The notes: generated from the sequence alone by a model not told the origin. A DNA stretch of 39,101 nt from Mesorhizobium sp. SCN 65-20 (GCA_001724355.1 MEEF01000025.1:1-39101), one strand, 5' to 3'; positions 16,637 to 25,511 are shown, numbered from the stretch's first letter. Numbers and translations are program-made.

Positions 16637-17864
16637 GGGTGATCGTGGCCAGGAAGGAGTTGCCGTGGCGGCCCGGCGCTAGGCCGAGATGTTCCGCCAC
16701 CGTCTCGCCGATGTCGGCGAATGTGGTGCGCAGGCCGATGTCGCCGCCGGCGAGGCCCGGCGCCTGCCCGATCACCGGGATGCGCTCGCGGGTGTGGTCG
16801 GTGCCGCGCCATGTCGGGTCGTTGCCATGGTCGGCGGTGAAGATGATGAGGTCCCCGGGCTTGAGCTTGGCGAGCGCCTCGGGCACCCGCTTGTCGAAGG
16901 CCTCGAGGGCTGCGGCATATCCGGGCACGTCGCGGCGATGGCCGAATTCGGTGTCGAAGTCGACGAAATTGGCGAACACCAGGTCGCCGTCGCGGGCGTC
17001 GTCCATGGCGCCGAGCGCCTTGTCGAACATCGCCATGTTGCCGACGCCCTTGCGCACCTCGGAAATGCCGCGATGGGCGAAGATGTCGCCGATCTTGCCG
17101 ATGGCGATCATCTTGCTGCCGCGCTCCGTCAGCCTGTCGAGCAGCGTCGGCTCCGGCGGCGGCGTTGCAAAGTCCTTGCGGTTGGGCGTGCGTTCGAATG
17201 TGTCGCGGCTCTCACCGACGAAGGGTCGGGCGATGACCCGGCCGATGTTGAGCGGATCGACGAGCCGGCGCACCACGCGGCAGAGCTCATAGAGGCGCTC
17301 CAGCCCGAAATGGGTTTCGTGCGCGGCGATCTGGAGCACCGAATCGACTGAGGTGTAGCAGATCGGCTTGCCGGTCCGGATGTGCTCCTCGCCGAACCTC
17401 TCGATGATCTCGATGCCCGAAGCATGGCAGTTGCCGAGGATGCCCGGCACCTTGCCCTCGCGGACGATCGCGTCGGTCAGCGAAGCCGGGAAGGCGGGCA
17501 CGGTCTGCGGAAAGTAGCCCCAGTCGAAGGTGACCGGCACGCCTGCGATCTCCCAATGGCCGGACGGCGTGTCCTTGCCGCTGGAGATCTCCTGCGCGGT
17601 GCCGTGAAAGGCGCCGGGCGAGAGCCTGGCGCCGTCGCCGAAAGCGAAGCCCGTCGCGAGCTTCGACGCCTCGCCCAGGCCAAGCGCCGTCATGTTGGGC
17701 AGGCGGAGCGGTCCGCTGCGCAGGCCGTCGCGGTCGCCGCGGCCTTCGGCGCAGGCTTTCGCGATATGGCCGAAGGTGTTCGACCCGGCATCGCCGAATT
17801 GCCCGGCATCGGCCGCGCCGCCGATGCCGAAGGAATCCAGTACGAAGATGAATGCTCGCGCCAT
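16629..17864 (-). CDS. deoB: Phosphopentomutase DeoB
   Basis: DeoB interconverts (deoxy)ribose 1-phosphate and 5-phosphate, linking nucleoside salvage to central metabolism. The 411-residue alkaline-phosphatase-superfamily protein has the metal motif VLDSFGIG (8-15). The catalytic threonine is Thr99 in [11 protein letters not shown]. The C-terminal metal ligands are [21 protein letters not shown] and TDHTRE. The frame is open to 18017, but the ATG at 17864 gives the standard N terminus [13 protein letters not shown]. It overlaps mutM by 8 bases downstream. Usual partners deoA and deoC are not in this window. Confidence 0.95.
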   Translation of the reverse strand: MARAFIFVLDSFGIGGAADAGQFGDAGSNTFGHIAKACAEGRGDRDGLRSGPLRLPNMTALGLGEASKLATGFAFGDGARLSPGAFHGTAQEISSGKDTPSGHWEIAGVPVTFDWGYFPQTVPAFPASLTDAIVREGKVPGILGNCHASGIEIIERFGEEHIRTGKPICYTSVDSVLQIAAHETHFGLERLYELCRVVRRLVDPLNIGRVIARPFVGESRDTFERTPNRKDFATPPPEPTLLDRLTERGSKMIAIGKIGDIFAHRGISEVRKGVGNMAMFDKALGAMDDARDGDLVFANFVDFDTEFGHRRDVPGYAAALEAFDKRVPEALAKLKPGDLIIFTADHGNDPTWRGTDHTRERIPVIGQAPGLAGGDIGLRTTFADIGETVAEHLGLAPGRHGNSFLATITHA

Positions 17865-17958
17865 CGCTGTCGGGCTCTCGGTTGCCGGCTCCCGACACAC
17901 ATAGGTTGAGCGCGCGGAGTTGGCAATTATCCGGCGGGATGGGTGCCGCGGCGGTCGC

Positions 17959-18582
17959 TCAACAATCCCCGCACGGTAGTGTCCGGACATGGCGTGGGCG
18001 CAGATAATACGTCTCACCCATTTGGATGTCGTCGAAGGCGGCGGCGAGGCCCAGCACCGGCTTGGCTTCCGCGGCCCAGGTGATCACCGGCTTGTAGTCG
18101 AGTTGGCTTTCGACACGGATGAGGAAGCTGCCCCTGGCGTTGAGCGCGTCGGGCACCGTGGTCGGCGAGCCTATGGCGGCGGCAGGTCCTGTCGATCCAT
18201 TGTCCAGTTTGCGCGACCAAGCCACCCTCACGTTGGGGGTCGCCTCATCCGTGATCTCGATGGCGGTGACCACGATCGTGCCGACGCTTCTGTTGTAGGG
18301 TTGCAGCGTGGCCTCTCCGATCTGCATGATGGCATCGATTTCCGCGAGTGTCGTCGTCTGCTGCTGAGTTACGAGATCACCCACCATCGAACCGACGCGG
18401 CTGACCTTCTTGCTGGTTTCGATGGCCTGGGAAACTTCCATGGTCACGAAGTAGAGCGCGAGGAGAAGCGGTAAGACGAAGGCGAACTCGACCGCAGCCA
18501 CGCCGCGCCGGTCGTGGGCAAGGCCACGCAGGGAAGCCTGCAATCGCATCAGCGCCGTAAGTGCCTTCGTCCCGATCGACAT
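17959..18582 (-). CDS. TadE/TadG-family pilus assembly protein (pseudopilin-like)
   Basis: This 207-residue protein has a short cytoplasmic leader and then a prepilin-type motif RGVAAVEF. Cleavage after Gly27 leaves Glu32 at +5. A hydrophobic helix ([14 protein letters not shown]) and a periplasmic domain of about 150 residues follow. TadE and TadF pseudopilins are processed by the same peptidase as Flp and are needed for pilus production. A Cys pair at the extreme C terminus (LPCGDC) may form a disulfide. It is downstream of a second TadE-like gene with a 43-base gap; both are divergent from flp. The long von Willebrand-type TadG is not in this window. Confidence 0.85.
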   Translation of the reverse strand: MSIGTKALTALMRLQASLRGLAHDRRGVAAVEFAFVLPLLLALYFVTMEVSQAIETSKKVSRVGSMVGDLVTQQQTTTLAEIDAIMQIGEATLQPYNRSVGTIVVTAIEITDEATPNVRVAWSRKLDNGSTGPAAAIGSPTTVPDALNARGSFLIRVESQLDYKPVITWAAEAKPVLGLAAAFDDIQMGETYYLRPRHVRTLPCGDC

Positions 18583-18625
18583 GTCCCTGCCTTTCCCCTC
18601 TATGTCGTCCCGCCGGGGCCCGATT

Positions 18626-19201
18626 TCATTCGTTGAACGGCTCGTTCTGCCAAACGGATGCGGCGAACTGCAGAGTGTAGCCGCCCTCGAGGTTTGACAT
18701 GGACGCCCGCATGAAATCGGTGATCACGGGCCATTTATAGAAAGCCCGCAGCATGTTCTTTGACACCGAAGGCCCCGATTTCCATCCGAACCCTGTCGTG
18801 TCGATGTCCCGGGAAGAGGTCAGCGTGATCCTCTCCTTGGCCGCATCGGCGAATGTTGCGTAGCTGCGCAGATCGACGATCAATCCGGGGCAATCCTTGG
18901 CGACCAGGACCTCGATCCTGTCGCAGATCATGTTCCTCACCGTCAGTTCATTCAGGTCGGCGGCCCTGATATTTCCCGTACGAAGTTGGCGGGCAACGTC
19001 GTCCACGGCGTTGGATAGCACTTGCTGGCCGGCGAAGGTAATGCAGCTCTCCAGGATGGCGAAGACGAGCAGCGAGAAGGGGATCGCCAGCATGACGAAC
19101 TCGATCGCCGTGCTGCCGCTCCGGTCGCGCAGGAAACGGGCGAGGAGTGCCCTTTTCCGATCTCGCGAGCAATGATCTGTTGGCGATGCCCTGTCCTTCA
19201 T
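18626..19201 (-). CDS. TadE-family pilus assembly protein (pseudopilin-like)
   Basis: This is a 191-residue protein with a basic leader (RKRALLARFLRDRSG) and the prepilin-like motif SGSTAIEF, with Glu34 at +5 after Gly29. One hydrophobic helix and a periplasmic domain with two cysteines (MICD, KDCPG) follow. It is a minor pseudopilin of the Tad system by family. The frame is open to 19243; I prefer the ATG at 19201 because AGGTGG lies 8-13 bases upstream, whereas the ATGs at 19222 and 19243 lack a clear site. It lies between the other TadE-like gene and the secretin-N-domain gene on the minus strand. Confidence 0.83.
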   Translation of the reverse strand: MKDRASPTDHCSRDRKRALLARFLRDRSGSTAIEFVMLAIPFSLLVFAILESCITFAGQQVLSNAVDDVARQLRTGNIRAADLNELTVRNMICDRIEVLVAKDCPGLIVDLRSYATFADAAKERITLTSSRDIDTTGFGWKSGPSVSKNMLRAFYKWPVITDFMRASMSNLEGGYTLQFAASVWQNEPFNE

Positions 19202-19335
19202 GTTCCCGACCACCTGCCCCATATGAAGCGGACGATAGACCAAAGCCGTTGAGGCCTCGTTTGGGCCAACGCGAAAATGCCAGCGGCGAGCTTTACCGGC
19301 TGCTAACTATCGATGCCGGCCGCGCAGAGCGGAAA

Positions 19336-19752
19336 TTACTGGGCGTTCATCTCGCCTTCCGACAGGCGCTCGGCATCGCTCTTGTAGGAACTCTCGCAAT
19401 AGGGTGTGCAGGAAAGGGTCTGCACTTCCGAACGCCTGTATATGCGCACCGACGATGCGGCCTGGCGGACGACGGTCACCTGCTCGTCGACGATAGGGTT
19501 TCCCGCGGCATCGAGCACCACGAGATTGGTTACGCCAAAACCCTTGCCGGTGAGCACGATGGTAGACGCGTCCTGGACCGCGGCGTCGGCGATGGAGGAG
19601 TTGCCGACGACGATTGTGTCCGCCGCGCGGGTGAGGCGCACGATCTTGGCCTGGTTCATCGTTACCTCGATGCCCGAGCCGGCCTGTGCTGGCAGGGACA
19701 CCGCGGGCAGCAGGAACAGCATTCCCATGAACAAGGATTTCAGACGAGCCAC
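19336..19752 (-). CDS. Stand-alone pilus/secretin N-terminal domain protein
   Basis: This is a 138-residue exported protein with a signal peptide (about 1-24, ending AQA). It has one domain that aligns by eye with the N-terminal domain of CpaC in this window. Shared features are a VGNSSIADA / VANPAVADA segment, a GKGFGVTNLVV / GKSVGETNIFV segment, and a closing GNPIV / GEQIV turn. It lacks the secretin barrel, so it cannot form a pore alone. It may bind CpaC or the peptidoglycan at the assembly site. Two cysteines (SCTPYC) lie near the C terminus. It is the first of three minus-strand genes divergent from flp. Confidence 0.8.
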   Translation of the reverse strand: MARLKSLFMGMLFLLPAVSLPAQAGSGIEVTMNQAKIVRLTRAADTIVVGNSSIADAAVQDASTIVLTGKGFGVTNLVVLDAAGNPIVDEQVTVVRQAASSVRIYRRSEVQTLSCTPYCESSYKSDAERLSEGEMNAQ

Positions 19753-20078
19753 GGTCGCGCCCCCTCAGACGGTTGTCGCAATTGTCGACGTTCAACGGAA
19801 GATGAACGACTTTGGTGAACCAAGGGTTAAGCCCGCCCGGCAGAACGCGGACGGGAGCATTTGTGAATTACTGGCTTGGGCGGTGCTCGGCGACGAAGAA
19901 GAAAGTACTGATCGGCTTAGTCGATGATTAACCACCCAACCGGAGCTTGCGCCGAAACGAATTGGTAAGGGTGTTTCTTAAGCCGATTGCAACGGCTCCC
20001 CGCTAGGTTGCAAACATCCGATCAACGCCAAGAGAAATGTTGACGGGAAGTGCTGTAACACGGAGCAAGGAGCTTACG
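19753..20078. promoter_or_regulatory. Divergent regulatory region between the pilus N-domain gene and flp
   Basis: No gene is seen in these 326 bases. The region holds a CtrA-like half-site pair on the minus strand at 19816-19830 and TTAACCAC at 19928-19935. A 7-bp inverted repeat (TTGCAAC, 13 bases, GTTGCAA) lies at 19987-20013, about 66 bases upstream of the flp start. No convincing -35/-10 pair was identified. Confidence 0.5.
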
Positions 20079-20267
20079 ATGTCTAACCTCATCGCACGTT
20101 TTGTGAAGGACGAATCCGGCGCGACCGCCATCGAATACGGTCTGATCGCCGCCCTCATCGCTGTTGCCATCATCGTTGGTGCCGGATACGTCGGTACCTC
20201 GCTCAACACCAAATTCACCGAAGTTTCCACGGCTATCGACACTGCTGGCAAGCCTAAGGCGCAGTAA
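20079..20267 (+). CDS. flp: Flp-family type IVb pilin
   Basis: This is the major pilin of the Tad pilus. The precursor is 62 residues. A short basic leader ends at Gly14, and the mature protein begins ATAIEYGLIAALIAVAII, with Glu19 at +5 and Tyr20, the hallmark Flp motif. The C-terminal part is small and hydrophilic. The ATG at 20079 has AAGGAG eight bases upstream; an in-frame ATG at 20037 would add 14 residues without a good site. An intrinsic terminator follows about 75 bases downstream, separating it from cpaA and allowing much higher pilin expression than the machinery. Confidence 0.95.
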   Translation: MSNLIARFVKDESGATAIEYGLIAALIAVAIIVGAGYVGTSLNTKFTEVSTAIDTAGKPKAQ

Positions 20268-20343
20268 TCTGCGGATCTAAGCGAAAGCTTGCACGTAGAG
20301 AAAGTGAAGGGCTGTTCAAGGGTGGCTTTTCACATGTTTCGAG

Positions 20344-20379
20344 AATGGCGTTAGTCAATTTAAGGCTAACGCCATTTTT
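20344..20379 (+). terminator. Intrinsic terminator after flp
   Basis: AATGGCGTTAG (20344-20354) pairs with CTAACGCCATT (20366-20376), 11 perfect base pairs, and is followed by TTT. It lies between flp and cpaA. The run of U (including the last stem bases) is five long. Confidence 0.85.
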
Positions 20380-20415
20380 ATGGGATAGATGTTATCGATC
20401 TATCGGATGATGATC

Positions 20416-20937
20416 ATGCTCGAGGCACTAATCTTTGTAGTCTTTCCTTTCTGCATGGTCTATGCGGCGGTCTCTGACGTCATGTCGATGACAATTGCCA
20501 ACCGGGTGCCTTTGCTGCTGCTCGGCGTTTTTGTCGTCGTCGCGCCCTTGACCGGCATGGCTTGGGCCGAAATCGGAATGCATCTTGCTGCTGGCGCCCT
20601 GATGTTGACCATCACCTTCGCCATGTTCGCGATAGGCGGCATGGGCGGCGGCGACGCCAAGTTGATCGCGGCCACCGCGGTCTGGATGGGGCTCGGCTTC
20701 CCGTTGATGCAATATCTGCTGGTTAGCGCTTCCATCGGCGGGACCCTGACACTGGCGATCCTTGCGTTCCGGAGTTCTGCTCTCTCCCATGTGGTTGGCC
20801 AGAACATCTTCCTGAAAAACTTCACACATCATGCCGGCGGCGTTCCCTATGGCATTGCGCTCGGGATCGGCGGGCTTCTGACCTATCCGTCCTCGCCGAT
20901 GATGACCTGGGCACTGGGGCGTCTGGTTGCGCAATAG
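20416..20937 (+). CDS. cpaA: Type IV prepilin peptidase CpaA/TadV
   Basis: CpaA cleaves the leader from Flp and the TadE-like pseudopilins at the inner membrane. The 173-residue integral membrane protein has the two catalytic aspartates of the A24 family: Asp21 in VSDVMSM and Asp80 in GGGDAKL. About five hydrophobic helices are visible. It lacks the N-terminal methylase part of PilD-type enzymes, as is normal for CpaA. The frame opens at 20389 with further ATGs at 20407, 20410 and 20416. I chose 20416 because family members begin close to the first hydrophobic segment, though 20389 has GGGA upstream. It lies after the flp terminator. Confidence 0.93.
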   Translation: MLEALIFVVFPFCMVYAAVSDVMSMTIANRVPLLLLGVFVVVAPLTGMAWAEIGMHLAAGALMLTITFAMFAIGGMGGGDAKLIAATAVWMGLGFPLMQYLLVSASIGGTLTLAILAFRSSALSHVVGQNIFLKNFTHHAGGVPYGIALGIGGLLTYPSSPMMTWALGRLVAQ

Positions 20938-20988
20938 CCGCCCGGCTTCGGGCGCAACAAACGATTAATCACGCCCGTAAGGATTGCG

Positions 20989-21003
20989 TTAACCATAATT
21001 TGA
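20989..21003 (+). promoter_or_regulatory. CtrA-like binding site upstream of cpaB
   Basis: The sequence is TTAA-CCATAAT-TTGA, one mismatch from the CtrA consensus TTAA-N7-TTAA, and it includes the 8-mer TTAACCAT. It lies 59 bases upstream of the cpaB start, in the cpaA-cpaB gap. In Caulobacter CtrA controls pilus genes; regulation here is inferred. Confidence 0.45.
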
Positions 21004-21061
21004 CGATTGCCCGTGCAGTGTCTCCCTCGGCTTATTGGGGTTTGCCGGGGCGAGGTCGGAC

Positions 21062-21868
21062 ATGGCAGCATCGCGACTGATGATACTTGGCGTGGCGGTG
21101 GCTGCGGCAGGCGGGGCAGGTTACGTCGCCAAGAATATGTCGGCTCCACCGCCGGCCCAGGTCGTCGAGGCCGGGCCGCAGCAGCCCCAGATCGAACTGA
21201 CCGATGTCCTCGTCCTGACAGGCGACGTGCCGATCGGCGGCATCGTGGAGAGCAACGTCTCCTGGCAGCCCTGGCCAAGCGACGCGCTCAATCCCAATTT
21301 CATCACCCGCAGCACCGAGCCGGACGGGCCCGAGAAATACAAGAACTCCGTCGCGCGCCTGGCGCTCTATTCCGGCGAGCCGCTGCGCAAGTCGAAGCTC
21401 ATCGGCGAGGGACAGAGCTTCATGTCCGCCGTGCTTCCTACCGGCATGCGCGCCGTCGCCACCACGATTTCAGCCGACACCTCCGCCGGCGGGTTCATCC
21501 TTCCGAACGACTATGTCGACGTGATCATGACCCGCCGCGCAGACGGGGGCGTGACCGGCTTCACCACCGAAACGATCCTCAAGAACATCCGCGTGCTCGC
21601 CATCGACCAGGCCATCCAGGAGGACGAGGAGGGCAAGAGGGTAAAGGTCGGCGAAACGGCCACACTGGAACTCACCCCTCAGCAGGCCGAGATCATCACC
21701 GTCGCTCAGCAGATGGCCGATCGGCTAACTCTGGCGCTACGTTCGGTCGCCGACACACAGGAAAAGAACCTCGTGGAGGCCGACTATCTGGTTTCCGGCA
21801 GCGGCAAGCGCGGCACCGTTCGCCTCATCAAGTCTGGCGAGATTTCCGAATCGGGGGCAAGGAAATGA
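21062..21868 (+). CDS. cpaB: Flp pilus assembly protein CpaB/RcpC
   Basis: This is a 268-residue inner-membrane-anchored periplasmic protein of the Tad assembly apparatus. An N-terminal transmembrane helix (about 5-25) is followed by a SAF-type domain (about 45-115) and the RcpC/CpaB domain (about 120-255). Family members are thought to contact the secretin or peptidoglycan. The ATG at 21062 has GAGGTCGG upstream; a TTG extension to 21035 was rejected. Its TGA overlaps the cpaC ATG (ATGA), so the two are translationally coupled. A CtrA-like site precedes the gene. Confidence 0.93.
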   Translation: MAASRLMILGVAVAAAGGAGYVAKNMSAPPPAQVVEAGPQQPQIELTDVLVLTGDVPIGGIVESNVSWQPWPSDALNPNFITRSTEPDGPEKYKNSVARLALYSGEPLRKSKLIGEGQSFMSAVLPTGMRAVATTISADTSAGGFILPNDYVDVIMTRRADGGVTGFTTETILKNIRVLAIDQAIQEDEEGKRVKVGETATLELTPQQAEIITVAQQMADRLTLALRSVADTQEKNLVEADYLVSGSGKRGTVRLIKSGEISESGARK

Positions 21869-23433
21869 GGACCAGTGCAAGGCTTCTGGCGACCGCATCG
21901 GCGCTCGCCGCCCTCGTCGCGGCCACAGCGGTGCCAGTCGCGCCGGCGGCCGCAGGCGCCCACGCCAGGGTCGGGGCGACCACGGCGAGCCAACGCGTCA
22001 AGCTCGGCCTGAACAAGTCGGTCGTGATCGACCTGCCGAGCGATGCTTATGACATTCTGGTCGCCAACCCGGCCGTCGCCGACGCGGTTACTCGCACCTC
22101 CCGCCGCATCTACCTCTTCGGCAAGTCGGTCGGCGAAACCAACATCTTCGTCTTCGGCCCCAATGGCGAACAGATCGTCAGCCTCGACCTCGCGGTCGAG
22201 CGCGACGTGGCCGGCCTCGAGGACTATCTGAAGCGGTTCATCCCGAATTCCGACATCACGGTCGAACTCCTCAACGACAACGTCGTGCTGACCGGAACGG
22301 TCGATACGCCGCTCGACGCCAAGCGCGCGGCAGACCTCGCGACCATCTTCGTCACCGGTGGTGAGGCGACCACCGGGCAATTTTCGCAAACCGCCAGCGG
22401 CGGCTCCTCTGATGGCGGCGTTGCCATCGACAATCCCGATCGGACGCGACAAACGAGCACGATCGTCAACCTGCTGCAAATCGTCGGCGAAGACCAGGTG
22501 ATGCTGAAAGTCACCGTGGCCGAGGTTAGCCGCAATGTCATGAAACAATTGGGTGTCAACCTAATCGCCGGCGGCGATGCCAATGGCATCAGTTGGGGCG
22601 CGATATCTGAAACTTCATTTGGGCTGGGCAAACCATTGTCTGCCTCAGGAATCGGATTTGGAACGTCGGTCATCGACGGCTACGTCAACGCCATGGAACA
22701 GGCCGGCGTAATGAAGACGCTTGCCGAGCCGACGCTCACAGCGGTCTCAGGCGAGAAGGCTACTTTCAAAGTAGGGGGCGAATTCAACATTGTAAGCGGC
22801 CGCAGCAGCAACGTCTCAGATGACAATCAGACCGGCCAAGTGACTTACGATATCGAGAAGCTGGAGTATGGCATCGGTTTGGAGTTTCAGCCGGTGGTGC
22901 TGTCACCAGGAAGAATCAATTTGAAGGTGCGCACGTCGGTCTCGGAGCCAACCACCGAAGGGTCGGTGCTATTGGAGGCAGGGCCACCGCGGAAAAGTAC
23001 TGGCTTGTTCGGTGGAATTCTTGACCCGCGTCAGAACTTGCAGGGCACGAACATCCTGTCGATCCGCAAGCGCCTTGCCGACACCACGGTCGAACTGCCG
23101 TCCGGCGGCTCGATGATGATCGCAGGCCTGGTGCGCGACGACGTTCGCCAGGCCATCAATGGCCTGCCTGGCCTCTCCAAGGTGCCGGTCCTGGGCACGC
23201 TGTTCCGCAGCCGCGACTTCGTCCGCAACGAGACGGAACTGGTCATCATTGTAACGCCGTATCTGTCGCGCCCGGTGGCGCGCAACGAACTGGCCAGGCC
23301 GGACGACAACTTCAACGCGGCAAGCGACGGCGCCGGCATGTTCCTCGGTCGAGTCAATCGCGTCTACGGCACCATGAAAACCGACAGACCGGCAGGCCGC
23401 TACCACGGCGTCGTCGGCTTCATCTACAAGTGA
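21865..23433 (+). CDS. cpaC: Tad pilus secretin CpaC/RcpA
   Basis: This is the outer-membrane channel through which the Flp pilus exits. The 522-residue protein has a signal peptide (about 1-31), a pilus N-terminal domain (about 43-115), a BON-like segment (about 116-160) and the secretin domain (about 200-460). The conserved VELPSGGSMMIAGLV and VPVLGTLFRSR segments end in ETELVIIVTPYL. A roughly 25-residue insertion (around GPPRKSTGLFGG) precedes the LADTTVELPSG strand. Codon use changes visibly between about 22500 and 23045: TTG, CTA, GTA, AGA, TCA and GGA codons appear that are rare in the flanks. This suggests a recombined segment. It overlaps cpaB by four bases and precedes cpaD by 12. 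Confidence 0.95.
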   Translation: MRTSARLLATASALAALVAATAVPVAPAAAGAHARVGATTASQRVKLGLNKSVVIDLPSDAYDILVANPAVADAVTRTSRRIYLFGKSVGETNIFVFGPNGEQIVSLDLAVERDVAGLEDYLKRFIPNSDITVELLNDNVVLTGTVDTPLDAKRAADLATIFVTGGEATTGQFSQTASGGSSDGGVAIDNPDRTRQTSTIVNLLQIVGEDQVMLKVTVAEVSRNVMKQLGVNLIAGGDANGISWGAISETSFGLGKPLSASGIGFGTSVIDGYVNAMEQAGVMKTLAEPTLTAVSGEKATFKVGGEFNIVSGRSSNVSDDNQTGQVTYDIEKLEYGIGLEFQPVVLSPGRINLKVRTSVSEPTTEGSVLLEAGPPRKSTGLFGGILDPRQNLQGTNILSIRKRLADTTVELPSGGSMMIAGLVRDDVRQAINGLPGLSKVPVLGTLFRSRDFVRNETELVIIVTPYLSRPVARNELARPDDNFNAASDGAGMFLGRVNRVYGTMKTDRPAGRYHGVVGFIYK

Positions 23434-23445
23434 GGGGGTAGGGGC

Positions 23446-24174
23446 ATGACCGAGGCAGTTTTCGTCGCCACCAGGGCCGCCGGACAACAGCGTTCCGGAA
23501 CCGCGCGTCTTTTCCTTCCCCTTCTCGCAGCGGGGGCCGTTGCCCTCCTTGGGGGCTGCGCCAGCCGCGACAGCATCACCGTCGGGGCCATTCCGGACGA
23601 CTATCGCACCAATCATCCGATCGTCATCGCCGAGAAGAACCAGACGATCGACTTTCCGGTGGGTGTGACCGACCGCGGTATCTCGCAGGGCCAGAAGGCG
23701 ACGTTCGAAGGCTTCCTCAGCGAGTATGATCGCCGCACCGCGCCGCCGATGACGATCCTCGTGCCGGCGGGCGCTGCGAACGACGTTGCCGCAAACGTGG
23801 CCGCCAAGGCTCTGCGGCGCGTGGCGCTGAACAACGGCGTGCCGTCGAATCGCGTCACCATCGCCAGTTACCAGGCGACCTATCCCGACGCGGCGTCGCC
23901 GGTGCGCGTCTCCTACACGGTCATGCGCGCCCAGACCGACCGCTGCGGCCGCTGGCCGGACGATGTGTTGAACACGGCGGAGAACAAGCACTACGCCAAT
24001 TTCGGCTGCTCCTATCAGAACAACCTCGCCGCTCAACTCGCCAATCCGGCCGACCTGCTCGGGCCGCGCAAGCAGACCGAGATCGATGCCGAGAACCGCA
24101 GCGCGGTTATCGATGTCTATCGCCAGCGGGGCATCTCTGACGAGTTCCTCGGGAACTCCGAAGTCAATTTCTGA
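23446..24174 (+). CDS. cpaD: Pilus assembly lipoprotein CpaD
   Basis: This 242-residue outer-membrane lipoprotein probably acts as pilotin or stabiliser for the CpaC secretin. The signal sequence has a long N-region and ends in the lipobox LLGGC, with Cys38 as the lipidated residue. The mature part carries the CpaD family features (DDYRTNHPI, then DRCGRWPDD and ANFGCSYQNNLAAQLANPADLL), with two cysteines likely disulfide-bonded. It lies 12 bases after cpaC with GTAGGGG as ribosome binding site, and 27 bases before cpaE. Confidence 0.95.
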   Translation: MTEAVFVATRAAGQQRSGTARLFLPLLAAGAVALLGGCASRDSITVGAIPDDYRTNHPIVIAEKNQTIDFPVGVTDRGISQGQKATFEGFLSEYDRRTAPPMTILVPAGAANDVAANVAAKALRRVALNNGVPSNRVTIASYQATYPDAASPVRVSYTVMRAQTDRCGRWPDDVLNTAENKHYANFGCSYQNNLAAQLANPADLLGPRKQTEIDAENRSAVIDVYRQRGISDEFLGNSEVNF

Positions 24175-24201
24175 TCGCGCAGTGACGGGAAGAGCAGGAA
24201 G

Positions 24202-25485
24202 ATGAACAACCTCGCCTACGACACCCAGCCCGACCGCGGCGAGCCTTCGCAGCAGGACCTGGCCCAGATGCAGGCGCTGCGGCCGGTGCCGCGGATCTCC
24301 ATCCAGGCTTTTTGCGAATCCGACAGCGTCGCAGGGCCGATCGAGCGCGCCGGCGAGGACCGGCGGATGGCCAAGGCGCATCTCAAGGTGCACATGGGCG
24401 GCATCGAGACGGCGATCGAGGTCTATCGCAGTTCGCCCACGCCTAATCTTATCATCATCGAGACGCGCCGCGAACCGAAAGGCCTGCTCGAGGGGCTGCA
24501 CGAACTCGCCGAATTCTGCGACCCGTCGTCGAAGGTCGTGGTGATCGGTCACTACAATGACGTCGCGCTTTACCGGGAACTGATCCGTTCGGGGATCTCC
24601 GAATACGTCGTTGCGCCGATTTCGATGGCCGACATCGTCAGCGTCATCTCCTCGATCTTCGTCGATCCGGAGGCCGAGCCGATCGGCCGGTCGATCGCCT
24701 TCGTCGGCGCCAAGGGCGGTGTCGGCTCGTCGACCGTCGCCCACAACGTGGCCTGGAGCATGTCGACCCTTTTCAAGTCCGAAGTCGTGGTCGCAGACCT
24801 CGACCTCGCCTTCGGCACCGCGAACATCAATTTCGATCAGGATCCCGCCCAGGGCATTGCCGAGGCGGTGTTTTCGCCTGAGCGCGTCGACGAGGTCTAT
24901 CTCGACCGCCTGCTCGCCCAGTGCGCCGAGCACCTGTCCCTGTTGGCGGCGCCGTCTACACTGGAACGGGTCTACGACTTCGACCCCGATGCTTTCTCGC
25001 AGATCATCGACACTGCGCAGCGCAGCGCACCGCTGCTGGTGCTCGACGTTCCGCATATCTGGAGCGGATGGAGCAAGACGACGCTGACCCGGGCGGACGA
25101 AGTGGTCATCACCGCCACGCCGGAACTCGCCAATCTGCGCAACACCAAGAACCTGGTCGACATGCTGAAGCGGCTCAGGCCCAACGACCCGCCGCCGCGG
25201 CTGATCCTCAACCAGGCAGGCGTGCCGAAACGGCCGGAGATTTCCGCCGCCGATTTCGCCGAACCGCTTGGAATCGCGCCGATCTCGGTGATCCCGTTCG
25301 AGCCGCTCCTGTTCGGCAATGCCGCCAACAATGGCCGCATGCTCGGAGAGATGGACGCCAAGCACCCGATCGTCCAGACCATCGGCGAGATCGCGCACGT
25401 CCTGACCGGCCGCTCCGAGGCGAAGACCAAGAAGCAGTCCGGTCTCGGGGCGATCCTCGGCCGGCTCAAGGCCCGCAAGAAGTGA
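24202..25485 (+). CDS. cpaE: Tad pilus localisation ATPase CpaE/TadZ
   Basis: This is a MinD/ParA-like ATPase that places the Tad machinery, often at a cell pole. The 427-residue protein has an N-terminal receiver-like domain (about 50-155) without a clear phospho-acceptor. The P-loop ATPase begins with the deviant Walker A GAKGGVGSST (169-178), whose signature lysine is at position 171. The ADLDLAFGTANI segment that binds the nucleotide and partner follows. AGGAAG precedes the ATG. It sits between cpaD and cpaF with short gaps in one operon. Confidence 0.95.
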   Translation: MNNLAYDTQPDRGEPSQQDLAQMQALRPVPRISIQAFCESDSVAGPIERAGEDRRMAKAHLKVHMGGIETAIEVYRSSPTPNLIIIETRREPKGLLEGLHELAEFCDPSSKVVVIGHYNDVALYRELIRSGISEYVVAPISMADIVSVISSIFVDPEAEPIGRSIAFVGAKGGVGSSTVAHNVAWSMSTLFKSEVVVADLDLAFGTANINFDQDPAQGIAEAVFSPERVDEVYLDRLLAQCAEHLSLLAAPSTLERVYDFDPDAFSQIIDTAQRSAPLLVLDVPHIWSGWSKTTLTRADEVVITATPELANLRNTKNLVDMLKRLRPNDPPPRLILNQAGVPKRPEISAADFAEPLGIAPISVIPFEPLLFGNAANNGRMLGEMDAKHPIVQTIGEIAHVLTGRSEAKTKKQSGLGAILGRLKARKK

Positions 25486-25511
25486 TGCTCGTGGCGGAGG
25501 CTTAGCCGATC

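Noticed and set aside
20040..20061. TTGACG followed by TAACAC upstream of flp as a promoter
   Set aside because: The spacing is only ten bases and the elements are too close to the flp ribosome binding site.
21007..21864. Extension of the cpaC frame upstream to 21007
   Set aside because: It overlaps cpaB in another frame; the ATG at 21865 gives a signal peptide and an ATGA overlap with cpaB.
22969..25398. An 809-codon open frame on the minus strand opposite cpaC-cpaE
   Set aside because: Antisense shadow with low-complexity composition and no family resemblance.
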